A stretch of 20,564 nucleotides of DNA from a virus. The position numbers were made by a program, and so were the translations under genes. This document shows, in pieces, positions 9,103 through 15,882 of this stretch. The notes beneath the pieces are model-generated. The model saw nothing but the letters and a program-made list of their open reading frames with translations. It did not search any database and had not been told where the DNA came from. Location: the IMG/VR virus record IMGVR_UViG_3300037076_000264, positions 1 through 20,564 of that record. One strand, 5' to 3'. Position 1 is the first letter of the stretch, and each line of letters begins with the position of its first letter.

Positions 9103-9109
9103 AGGGAGG
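9103..9109 (+). promoter_or_regulatory. Strong ribosome binding site pointing to an ATT start
   Basis: AGGGAGG lies 8 bases before an in-frame ATT (9118), but 44 bases before the first standard start (TTG, 9154). It is the only strong SD in the gap, so it bears on where the methyltransferase begins. Confidence 0.5.
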
Positions 9110-9153
9110 CGATATCCATTAACGTTAACTGTCTCGTTTTTGGGGTATTAAAC

Positions 9154-9786
9154 TTGTGCGATGAAGAGATAAGAGGCAAACGAGTCTTGGAGGTAGGATC
9201 GCGCAACGTAAATGGTAGTTTACGGCCTATCATTGAGCGGTCATCCCCAGCAGACTACATTGGTGTAGATATAGAAAACGGCCCTGGGGTTGACATGATC
9301 TGCGATGCAGATAAGCTAGTCGATGTTTTTGGTTCAAACAAATTTGATTTAGTAGTCTCAATGGAGATGCTGGAACACGTTAAGGATTGGCAGAAGGTAA
9401 TATCTAATATTAAAAAGGCGTGTAATCCAGGTGGCGTGATTTTAATAACTACAAGGTCATACGGTTTTCATTATCATGCCTATCCATATGATTTCTGGCG
9501 TTATGAGATGAACGACATGAAGGAAATATTCAATGATTGTGAAATCTTGGCATTGGAAAGCGATGGTAGTTTACCAGGTGTGTTTATTAAAGCAAAAAAG
9601 CCGAGTGATTTTCAAGAAAACAACCTTTTAAACTATGGACTCTACAGCATGATAACGAACAAAAGAATACCTAAGATAGAAGACAAGGATTTTCGTTGTA
9701 AACATTATCGTCAAACTATAATGCGACTTAAAACAAGCGGGTTTATTGATCAATGCATGATTAGTGTTGGAAAACATTTAAGCTAG
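9154..9786 (+). CDS. SAM-dependent methyltransferase, class I (Methyltransf_11-like)
   Basis: This 210-residue protein, counted from TTG, likely transfers a methyl group from S-adenosylmethionine to a small molecule or sugar. The SAM-binding motif I is VLEVGSRNVNGS, followed by the acidic loop YIGVDIENGPGVD, the motif FDLVVSMEMLEHV, the post-motif strand CNPGGVILITTRS, and an aromatic stretch YPYDFWRYEMNDMKEIF. I know this combination from a family frequent in surface-polysaccharide clusters and phages; the substrate is unknown. Relatives, as I recall them, begin with an extra ~12 residues resembling the in-frame codons 9118-9153 (NVNCLVFGVLNL), so the real start may be ATT at 9118. The gene is AT-rich (23 of 60 G/C in 9361-9420 against 36 of 60 in the capsid gene), a sign of transfer. 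A rhamnosidase remnant begins right after its stop. Confidence 0.8.
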   Translation: MCDEEIRGKRVLEVGSRNVNGSLRPIIERSSPADYIGVDIENGPGVDMICDADKLVDVFGSNKFDLVVSMEMLEHVKDWQKVISNIKKACNPGGVILITTRSYGFHYHAYPYDFWRYEMNDMKEIFNDCEILALESDGSLPGVFIKAKKPSDFQENNLLNYGLYSMITNKRIPKIEDKDFRCKHYRQTIMRLKTSGFIDQCMISVGKHLS

Positions 9787-9863
9787 CCCTTCTCGCGCTT
9801 AATGGGAGAAGTAATAATCTGACCCTGAATCCGGGGCAGAAAGTGGCGATTGCTGAAGTTTAA
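9787..9863 (+). pseudogene. 3' remnant of a second rhamnosidase gene
   Basis: The plus-strand frame ending at TAA 9861-9863 reads [17 protein letters not shown], then KVAIAEV and stop. The intact rhamnosidase ends AIAGNSTMTLNAGQTITLTEV and stop. They align without gaps over the last 15 codons, with the same TLNxGQ core and the same EV-stop. About 32 of the last 45 bases are identical, counted by eye. No start codon or upstream domain remains, since the methyltransferase stop is immediately before it. It is best explained as the tail end of a displaced allele. The acetyltransferase overlaps it on the other strand. Confidence 0.65.
9788..9800 (+). repeat. 13-bp direct repeat, left copy
   Basis: CCTTCTCGCGCTT here is identical to 10492-10504. 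The two copies bracket the acetyltransferase gene. This copy also begins a hairpin, CTTCTC (9789-9794) pairing with GAGAAG (9806-9811). Confidence 0.7.
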
Positions 9864-10449
9864 CCCATTCTCCATTATCGTTTCGCTTTTTGATTGGTTT
9901 ACAAGGAACACCAACAGCTAATCTTCCCGGTTTTATGCTCTTGGTCACTACTGAACCGGCACCAATTACACAATCATCACCGATGGTTACTCCAGGAAGT
10001 ATGCAGACGTGAGTACCGATCCAGCATCTTTTGCCTATGCTAACGGGCTTGATTTCGAGAAGCATAAGTTCTGGTAACTGTTTAAAAGTATCGGGAGTGG
10101 AAAAGCCGTGGTTGTTATCGCAAATGAAAACATAGTCAGCAATTAGTGTGCCTTCACCTATTATCAACTTCCCAGCGCAAGCAATATGGCTAAACCAATT
10201 GACCGTAACATTATCCTCAAATATGAATTCTGGTGAAAATAATTTGCCATGATATTGAGCTACAGCCTGGATTCTGCAGTATTGTCCTATTGCTACGTTA
10301 TTTCCTAGTTTGATGTACTTACCGTTAATAATTGTTGTGCTAGGGGCGATAAAGCAGTTTTTACCTTTAGCATTAATTTTTGAAAGGTTATGCAGAGATC
10401 GTAGTTTAGATATCGACCCCAAAACAAACTCTATTGGACTCAATGCCAT
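9799..10449 (-). CDS. Left-handed beta-helix O-acetyltransferase (WcaF/maltose acetyltransferase type)
   Basis: This 216-residue enzyme of the hexapeptide-repeat family probably acetylates a sugar hydroxyl using acetyl-CoA. Hexapeptide-repeat turns run from about residue 35 to 185. DNNHGF (111-116) holds the likely catalytic His114. The C-terminal part [30 protein letters not shown] and [12 protein letters not shown] is the family hallmark. I start it at ATG 10449; a TTG codon just before it (10452) is also in frame, and AAGGAG lies only three bases upstream of the ATG. The last ~19 residues, from LQQSPLSAP on, are read from the antisense of the rhamnosidase remnant and are not typical of the family. 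It is the only minus-strand gene here and very AT-rich (20 of 60 G/C in 10321-10380), as expected of an independently expressed accessory gene. Confidence 0.85.
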   Translation of the reverse strand: MALSPIEFVLGSISKLRSLHNLSKINAKGKNCFIAPSTTIINGKYIKLGNNVAIGQYCRIQAVAQYHGKLFSPEFIFEDNVTVNWFSHIACAGKLIIGEGTLIADYVFICDNNHGFSTPDTFKQLPELMLLEIKPVSIGKRCWIGTHVCILPGVTIGDDCVIGAGSVVTKSIKPGRLAVGVPCKPIKKRNDNGEWVKLQQSPLSAPDSGSDYYFSH

Positions 10450-10491
10450 CAACTCCTTCGAATGAGGTTTTCTAGGTGTTTTGTTTAAAGT

Positions 10492-10504
10492 CCTTCTCGC
10501 GCTT
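10492..10504 (+). repeat. 13-bp direct repeat, right copy
   Basis: CCTTCTCGCGCTT is identical to 9788-9800. It forms the left arm of a hairpin: CTCGC (10496-10500) pairs with GCGAG (10513-10517), and an inner CTT/AAG stem closes a TCGG loop. Confidence 0.7.
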
Positions 10505-10552
10505 TCGGAAGGGCGAGAGCAGTAGAACTTGACCGTTCCAATCGTTAAGTAA
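10492..10552 (+). pseudogene. Possible degraded third copy of the rhamnosidase 3' end
   Basis: In the frame set by the repeat, it reads [10 protein letters not shown], a TAG stop (10523), [11 protein letters not shown]. The order LLAL, then GR, then NLT resembles the 9787-9863 remnant ([13 protein letters not shown]) in the same phase, but the TLNPGQ core is not kept. The shared 13 bases are firm; common ancestry of the rest is only suggestive. Confidence 0.35.
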
Positions 10553-10573
10553 ACTTTCCAAGAAGGTGACTAA

Positions 10574-10975
10574 ATGGACTCAGCTTTTCGCAACGAAGTG
10601 CTATCCCGCTTGTCCGGCAAAGATTGGCTTATCCCGATCTTTTCTGATCCGCTGGACATCTGCAACCGGATCAGGGAAATTGACGAAACGCTGTTTCTAA
10701 CGAGAAATTGTCTTGGTCCCAATTACGAAGTTCATTCCACCGCCCACTACCCCCATACCTATGCCTGGGTTGTGCCCTGGAAGGATCTCGACACCCGCGT
10801 TCTGGACAAGGCCAGGGAGAATTGTGTAGAGCGCTCTGACGTTGCCTTTGCCGCTATCGACGAGTTCAACCGTCGCCACGAGGCAAGCATGGCCAGAGCT
10901 TTCACCACCCGCAACGACAACCTGGCAAGAGAGCATCAGAAGGAGTTTGCAAAGACCGCCTGGGAGGTTCTTTAG
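10574..10975 (+). CDS. Hypothetical phage protein in the head-tail joining region
   Basis: I do not recognise this 133-residue protein. It is soluble, charged and probably alpha-helical in its last ~60 residues (LDKARENCVERSDVAFAAID, NLAREHQKEFAKTAWEVL). A central stretch, HSTAHYPHTYAWVVPWKDLD, is rich in aromatic and histidine residues. No signal peptide or membrane segment is seen. The ATG is preceded by GAAGGTGA at a normal distance. Its stop codon abuts the start of the IPT-adaptor gene, so the two are almost certainly co-translated. G+C returns to the level of the head genes, which marks the right edge of the accessory island at about 10550. A neck or connector accessory role is plausible by position only. 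Confidence 0.75.
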   Translation: MDSAFRNEVLSRLSGKDWLIPIFSDPLDICNRIREIDETLFLTRNCLGPNYEVHSTAHYPHTYAWVVPWKDLDTRVLDKARENCVERSDVAFAAIDEFNRRHEASMARAFTTRNDNLAREHQKEFAKTAWEVL

Positions 10976-11824
10976 ATGGCTGCTCCGACAGTAACCAGCA
11001 TCAACCCGACCCGCGGCGTCACAGCAGGCGGGCAGAACGTGGTCATCAACGGCACTGGATTTTCCGACGTTACGGTTGTCAACTTCGGGACTGTTCCCGT
11101 TTACCCAGGAACGATACCGATAGGCTTCCCGGGAGGCGTAGGATTTTCCATCAACACTGCCGGCAATCAGATATTTGCCGTGGCTCCTCCCGGGGCAGCC
11201 GCGCAGGTAGATATAACCGTCACCTCGCCCGAAGGCACCAGCGCCACCAGCGCCAATGATAAGTTCACCTACCAGACGCCGGGCTACTTCAACACCGTGG
11301 CTGATGTCGTCACTTATGCGTCCAACAACCTGATCAGAAAGACGGTGGCATATTCAGACGCGATCCCCTGGATCAACGACTGTATGCAGACAGAGCTTCT
11401 TGACGATGCCTGTCTGTTCAACAATTGGTCAATCCAGCAGCCTCTCTACAATGTGGGCTATGCCGTGCCGCCTGACTTCATACGGGTGTATGCGGTCTAC
11501 GATAGCAACGGCGATGACTTCAGCGACTACGAGTGTGACAGCGCCTACATGTGGTTTGACTACGGCGCCTCGCTCTACACGGTGAGATATTACCAACTGC
11601 CACCGATAGTAACCAACATGTCCGGGACTGACCCGTTACCCTGCCATCCGCTGATCGCCAATGCGCTTCCGTACTACTTGGCCTGGGCTTTCGCTAATCC
11701 CGATTACCCTTCAGACAAGGACACCAATCAGAGGTACGCGCAGTTCAGGACTAAGGTGCAGTTTGCCTTAGATCGGATGCAGAAGAGGCTCAACAGGACA
11801 ATTAGGGTGAGCTCATTCAGATAG
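10976..11824 (+). CDS. IPT/TIG domain fused to a head-tail adaptor-like protein
   Basis: Residues 1-98 form an immunoglobulin-like IPT/TIG domain, seen in PTVTSINPTRGVTAGGQNVV, INGTGFSDVTVVNFG and VDITVTSPEGTSATS. Residues ~105-282 are a helical part like the small adaptor proteins between portal and tail in podoviruses: FNTVADVVTYASNNLI, DAIPWINDCMQTELLDD, YYQLPPIVTN, HPLIANALPYYLAWAFANPD and a C-terminal basic helix, FALDRMQKRLNRTIR. The adaptor call rests on this motif pattern and on the position just before the nozzle gene. IPT domains are usually found in surface-binding proteins, so here it may decorate the neck or help receptor contact. The start codon directly follows the preceding stop. 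No catalytic residues are apparent. Confidence 0.65.
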   Translation: MAAPTVTSINPTRGVTAGGQNVVINGTGFSDVTVVNFGTVPVYPGTIPIGFPGGVGFSINTAGNQIFAVAPPGAAAQVDITVTSPEGTSATSANDKFTYQTPGYFNTVADVVTYASNNLIRKTVAYSDAIPWINDCMQTELLDDACLFNNWSIQQPLYNVGYAVPPDFIRVYAVYDSNGDDFSDYECDSAYMWFDYGASLYTVRYYQLPPIVTNMSGTDPLPCHPLIANALPYYLAWAFANPDYPSDKDTNQRYAQFRTKVQFALDRMQKRLNRTIRVSSFR

Positions 11825-11836
11825 GATGTGATCAAG

Positions 11837-11983
11837 ATGGCATTTAGGCCAAAGACTGGTTCTAGCACGGTCAAGCCGGGGCAGAAGATGAACCCTTACC
11901 CCGCGGTTCCCGACAGTGTGATGAAGGCAAAGAGCACGCCGGCAACCACAGACCCCAAGCTAAAGATGAAAAGGGGATGGTAG
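11837..11983 (+). CDS. Small basic protein, 48 residues
   Basis: The ORF begins ATG GCA TTT AGG and ends at TAG 11981. It is rich in Lys, Pro, Thr and Ser (KPGQKMNPYPAVPDSVMKAK), with no hydrophobic segment, so it is probably disordered. AGGA lies ten bases before the ATG. It sits in tight array between the adaptor and the next small gene, and the SD of the next gene overlaps its end. Phage head-tail regions often carry such tiny proteins. I do not recognise a named family. Confidence 0.6.
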   Translation: MAFRPKTGSSTVKPGQKMNPYPAVPDSVMKAKSTPATTDPKLKMKRGW

Positions 11984-11986
11984 AGC

Positions 11987-12136
11987 GTGCCGTACCGCAG
12001 CCTTGCGCAGGAAGGGCTGTTTCATAGCAAGAATAGCCCGGTCTCCAAGAAGGTAGTCAAGGAGTTCGACAAAGCAACCAAGGGTATGCACCTTCCCAAG
12101 AAAGCCAAGGCCAAGAAGAAAGCGAAGAGGCGATAG
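11987..12136 (+). CDS. Small Lys-rich protein, GTG start, 49 residues
   Basis: It starts with GTG 10 bases after AAGGGG. The body, PYRSLAQEGLFHSKNSPVSK, followed by KVVKEFDKATKGMHLPKKAK, matches a short pattern I know from many phage genomes near head-tail genes (SKAQ..LFH...PVSKKVV.EFD.ASKG..LP). It ends in a very basic tail, KAKAKKKAKRR, that could bind nucleic acid. No biochemical role is known to me. The next gene starts at TTG two bases after its stop, within the same packed run. Confidence 0.7.
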   Translation: MPYRSLAQEGLFHSKNSPVSKKVVKEFDKATKGMHLPKKAKAKKKAKRR

Positions 12137-12138
12137 TC

Positions 12139-13569
12139 TTGCCGGCATATCAGGCGAACCGCGTAGATGATTTCAGCGAAGGCTTGCTGGACAGAATCTT
12201 GGATTCCAAGATCCCGCCTGGTTCGGCTCAATCTTGCGCGAACATGATCGGCTGGCAGACGGGTGCCCTGGATAAGCGCAACGGCCAGGCGCACCTCAAC
12301 GCGTCTCCGCTTGCAGGACCCATTCAGGGGCTCTACGCCTGCTACATCGGCGGGGTGAGGCAGATACTTGCGGCGGCCAACGGATCTGTCTATGCCTGGA
12401 TAGCGGGTGCCTGGTCATCCATCTACTCCGGTCTCAGCACTACAGCGCCGGTCAACTTCACAACCCTGATCAACCAGGTAGTGGGATCGGACGGCATCCA
12501 CCAACCATTTAGCTATACCGGATCTGGATCGGCTACGGCACTCACAGGCGCTCCCGTTGACGGCCAGTTTCCGATCTTCTTCAAGGATAAGCTGTTCATG
12601 GTGCCGACAAGCGATCCCTCTAATGCCCGGTGGTCAGCAGATTTCTACCCCTCGGATTGGACGAACCTGCAAAACTTCTGGCAGGTCTCTCAGGGTGATG
12701 GAGACACGATCACGGCCTGGATCAGCTTCCTCAATGATCTGGTGATCTTCAAGCGGTATTCCATCCACGTCCTCAAGGGCGCATCCCTCGAAGATTTCTC
12801 CATGGTGGATTATCCGACCGGCACCGGTTGCGTGGGAGCGCAAGCACTGTGTCAGTTCAATGAGCTTGTCTACTTCGTGGCCGACGATGGCCTGTATGTT
12901 TTCGATGGTGTGGACGTGTCAAGCATCAGCTACGACCGCATACCCAACTGGTTCATGAACAACGTCAACATGGCGGCGATCAGCAAGGCGGCCTGCGGGG
13001 TGTGGCGTAACTGGATCTGGTTTGCTCTGCCGACAGGCTCATCCACCACCAACAACGTCGTGATGCTCTACATCCCCCCTGCGTCAGGAGCGACCGGGGG
13101 CAAGTTCTTTCCCTTGACCGGGATCAACGCTCAGCAATTTCTCAGATATAACACCGGTTCCGGGCTGAAACTCTACGCTGGAGACCCGAGCGGCTACGTG
13201 AACCAACTGGACATTGGCTCAAGCGACTTCGGCAATGCGATCAGCGCCTTCTGGATACCCCAGACGGTGGATTCAAATATAGGCTCCTACAAGTACCTGG
13301 GGAAGGCTTCGATAGCCGATACGCCGGGCTGGACTACCCGGGCGGATCTCTTCGCTGCAATCGAGGATTCCGGCTCCTACGTCCAGGCCACTGTGGACAC
13401 GGAGCTTACCGACAGCCTGCATGAAGTTTTCAGGGTTCCCAGCATTTATAGATTCCATCAACTGCAGGCTAAGATTTCGCATACCTACCTGGGATCGTAT
13501 CAGGTGAGAAGTCTGGTTCTGGACATCGCATCGAAGGCAGGACAGCCACAACCGAAGAAAGGAGCGTAA
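12139..13569 (+). CDS. Beta-propeller tail-nozzle/hub protein (P22 gp10-like role)
   Basis: This 476-residue protein is all-beta, with repeated propeller-blade patterns: LYACYIGGVRQILAAANGSV, FKDKLFMVPTSDPSNARWS, FLNDLVIFKRYSIHVLKG and FNELVYFVADDGLYVFDGVD. I know the segment DGDTITAWISFLNDLVIFK as typical of short-tail nozzle or DNA-stabilisation proteins that extend the neck and hold packaged DNA. It starts at TTG, with GAAGAGG upstream in the preceding small gene. Placement after the adaptor and before the tailspike fits the P22-like order adaptor, hub, spike. Whether it is the gp10 hub or a fused nozzle cannot be decided from sequence alone. Its C-terminus, KAGQPQPKKGA, is short and basic, and its last codons hold the SD of the tailspike. 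Confidence 0.72.
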   Translation: MPAYQANRVDDFSEGLLDRILDSKIPPGSAQSCANMIGWQTGALDKRNGQAHLNASPLAGPIQGLYACYIGGVRQILAAANGSVYAWIAGAWSSIYSGLSTTAPVNFTTLINQVVGSDGIHQPFSYTGSGSATALTGAPVDGQFPIFFKDKLFMVPTSDPSNARWSADFYPSDWTNLQNFWQVSQGDGDTITAWISFLNDLVIFKRYSIHVLKGASLEDFSMVDYPTGTGCVGAQALCQFNELVYFVADDGLYVFDGVDVSSISYDRIPNWFMNNVNMAAISKAACGVWRNWIWFALPTGSSTTNNVVMLYIPPASGATGGKFFPLTGINAQQFLRYNTGSGLKLYAGDPSGYVNQLDIGSSDFGNAISAFWIPQTVDSNIGSYKYLGKASIADTPGWTTRADLFAAIEDSGSYVQATVDTELTDSLHEVFRVPSIYRFHQLQAKISHTYLGSYQVRSLVLDIASKAGQPQPKKGA

Positions 13570-13573
13570 CTGA

Positions 13574-15868
13574 ATGGGCATTGCCGTACCTGTAACCCAG
13601 CTTCCCTGCAACATAACATCGCAATTATCACAGGCGTCGCTTTTGTCTGCTTTGCAGCAGAATTTCGCGGCTATTGTGGCTGGGCTTCAGGCGACGCAGG
13701 GCTATTGCAATAATGCCGTGGCTCCGGTGATCGACCTTTCTTCTATCGCCAATTCGGAGATTCTGGGTTCGCAGGTAGCAGGGTTCGCCCGGCCTTCGGT
13801 TGCCTACACGGAAGAGGGCGTGCAGGTACAGACGCATATCCCGCGGTACGAGCAGATCGATACGAACGACTTTTTGTATGGGCTGCTGATGGAGGAAGGC
13901 ACGACCAACATAGGCTTATATAGTGAACAATTTACCAACGCGATGTGGGCAAGCAGCGGGACAATAGCAGTTACCGACAACGCGATTGTGGCCCCGAATG
14001 GAACTATGACGGCGGCAATCCTGGCTGGATCTACGGCAGGAGCGCATAGATACCAACGGATGACCGGTTATAACCCTGCGGGTAAAACAATAACCTTTTC
14101 CGTTTATCTAAAGGCTCCCTCCCCTTGCACTTGTAAGTTTGATGTTGGTGGCTATGGCGGACCAGACAACTACTCTCCCGCTCTCTCGGTAACAACGTCG
14201 TGGCAACGGTTCTCGTTCACTGCAACTTTTACATCTGGCCAGACCAACGATCTCTGCCCATTCATTGAAATGGATACCAATACGATCCATGCGTGGGGTG
14301 CACAGACTGAAGTTAGGCCCTACGCTACTTCCTATATGCCGACCACCAATGCGTCCGCTACTCGCTCCCCCGAATCCATGATCATCCCTACGGCCAACAT
14401 CTTCACGCCGGGGAGTTGGACGGTGGAGATGCGCTATACGCCGAAAAGCACGGTTACGGGATCGGGGAGCCTTGTTTTGTGGAGCATAGAAAACGGCTCT
14501 ACCAGCAATCTCTATGAGATGGGGGTTAACACTGCCGGGCGATTGTACTTGAGCACAAAAAGCGGCGGCGCGCAACTTGCTATCACTGGTTCCAGCGCGC
14601 TCCAAGTAGGTACAACTTATGCGATATTGGCATCTGGCAATGGTGCACAACTCACTCTTTGCTGCAATGGTGTCCAGTTTGGGCAGATAACTTACATTGA
14701 ACCTGTTGGCACACTACCCTCGATGATGAATATTGGATGGGCGCAGACTACGGGGGCGAATCAATGCAATGGCATCCTCGACGATCTCCGCATCTCCAAC
14801 GTCGCCCACACCATCACCGACCACAAGAACTACATCAGCAGCAACCAGCCGCTCCCTGTGGACGCCAACACGACGCTGAAGATGGACTTCGACCAGACGC
14901 TCAGGCAGACCTCAGTCCAGAGGCTGACCAACATCCAGGGCACCTTCACAGTAGCCGACGCTCTGACCACAAGCGATCCGAGCAAGGCGACGCATATCGT
15001 ACCTACCGGATGGACAACGGCTGAGGCAACGATCATGCAGGCGATGAGCGAGTTACCGGCTACGGGCGGGAGTATTGTGCTAATGGATGGGACGTTCAAG
15101 GTAGATGGGAAAATAGTTGTTCCATCCTTAGTGAGTTTACTTGGGCAGGGAGTATCAACGATAATTTATGTTAATACTATACTCCCTGATTGTGCAGTCG
15201 GTGATAACGTGGCACTGACGAGCAACGGAATTTCAATTACGTCCTTCCTTTTGCAAGGAAACAATGAGAGCTTTGGAATACGGTTGCTAAGTTCTACGGG
15301 ATGCCTGGTTAGCAACATCCAATTCAATAGTTGCGAGTATCCTATCTGGCTTGCAAGTAATAACAACACAATAACCAACAATATTATCAATGGAACTCCG
15401 ATTGGCAGTGGAATATCGATCTGGTCAAACAATAGCACAGTAAGCAATAATCAATGCTTAAATTGTGCATATTCTGGGATATACATAGGTGGTTCATACA
15501 ACACCGTAAACAACAATCAAGTTAATAACAATGGATGCGATGGGATAGAGATAGATAGTGGCAATCATAACACTGTATCAGGCAACAATTGTCAGGGGAA
15601 TGGCACTCTTACGAACAATACATATAACAACATAGAAGTTGTTCTGGGTAATTATAATAATATCCAAACAAACACATGCAGGGCAGGGGTTGGAGCCAAT
15701 AAACCGCATGCCGGCATTAGGGTAACAAGCGGCATATCAAATCTTGTTGCATCTAACGACTGTTATACCGGGGGCTCAACGGCTGGTCTTTCAGATTCAG
15801 GCACCACAACCAGCTTTGGTGCTGGCAACCGGGTTAATTCTGGGGCGTGGTCTACGACGCCGAGTTAA
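13574..15868 (+). CDS. Tailspike with carbohydrate-binding, LamG and beta-helix domains
   Basis: This 764-residue receptor-binding protein likely attaches to, and may cut, a surface polysaccharide. Residues 1-100 probably anchor it to the tail. Residues ~110-255 form a jelly-roll domain frequent in phage spikes (LYSEQFTNAMWASSG, KTITFSVYLKAP). Residues ~270-420 look like LamG (GSWTVEMRYTPKS, LDDLRISNVAHT). Residues ~480-755 are a right-handed parallel beta-helix: NTI/STV/NTV/NTV steps fall near 598, 621, 643 and 666, a 22-23-residue period. No catalytic pair could be picked out. G+C changes inside the gene: 35 of 60 bases at 14821-14880 but 21 of 60 at 15481-15540, so the helix part was probably swapped in from another source. 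The ATG follows AAAGGAG. Confidence 0.8.
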   Translation: MGIAVPVTQLPCNITSQLSQASLLSALQQNFAAIVAGLQATQGYCNNAVAPVIDLSSIANSEILGSQVAGFARPSVAYTEEGVQVQTHIPRYEQIDTNDFLYGLLMEEGTTNIGLYSEQFTNAMWASSGTIAVTDNAIVAPNGTMTAAILAGSTAGAHRYQRMTGYNPAGKTITFSVYLKAPSPCTCKFDVGGYGGPDNYSPALSVTTSWQRFSFTATFTSGQTNDLCPFIEMDTNTIHAWGAQTEVRPYATSYMPTTNASATRSPESMIIPTANIFTPGSWTVEMRYTPKSTVTGSGSLVLWSIENGSTSNLYEMGVNTAGRLYLSTKSGGAQLAITGSSALQVGTTYAILASGNGAQLTLCCNGVQFGQITYIEPVGTLPSMMNIGWAQTTGANQCNGILDDLRISNVAHTITDHKNYISSNQPLPVDANTTLKMDFDQTLRQTSVQRLTNIQGTFTVADALTTSDPSKATHIVPTGWTTAEATIMQAMSELPATGGSIVLMDGTFKVDGKIVVPSLVSLLGQGVSTIIYVNTILPDCAVGDNVALTSNGISITSFLLQGNNESFGIRLLSSTGCLVSNIQFNSCEYPIWLASNNNTITNNIINGTPIGSGISIWSNNSTVSNNQCLNCAYSGIYIGGSYNTVNNNQVNNNGCDGIEIDSGNHNTVSGNNCQGNGTLTNNTYNNIEVVLGNYNNIQTNTCRAGVGANKPHAGIRVTSGISNLVASNDCYTGGSTAGLSDSGTTTSFGAGNRVNSGAWSTTPS

Positions 15869-15882
15869 AAATGGAGGGCCAA

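Noticed and set aside
9787-10552. Acetyltransferase island as an insertion sequence or transposon.
   Set aside because: No transposase, no terminal inverted repeats; the 13-bp direct repeats are better explained by shared ancestry with the rhamnosidase end, though a target duplication is not fully excluded.
10529-10555. TTGACC followed 15 bases later by TAAACT, a possible promoter for the gene at 10574.
   Set aside because: Spacing is short and the -10 match is only four of six; it also lies in the possible rhamnosidase remnant. Too weak to list.
15361-15790. Repeated AACAAT/AATAAC text that might be taken for tandem repeats or a CRISPR-like array.
   Set aside because: The repetition is in protein space (Asn-rich beta-helix turns of 22-23 residues) with no conserved DNA repeat unit or spacers.
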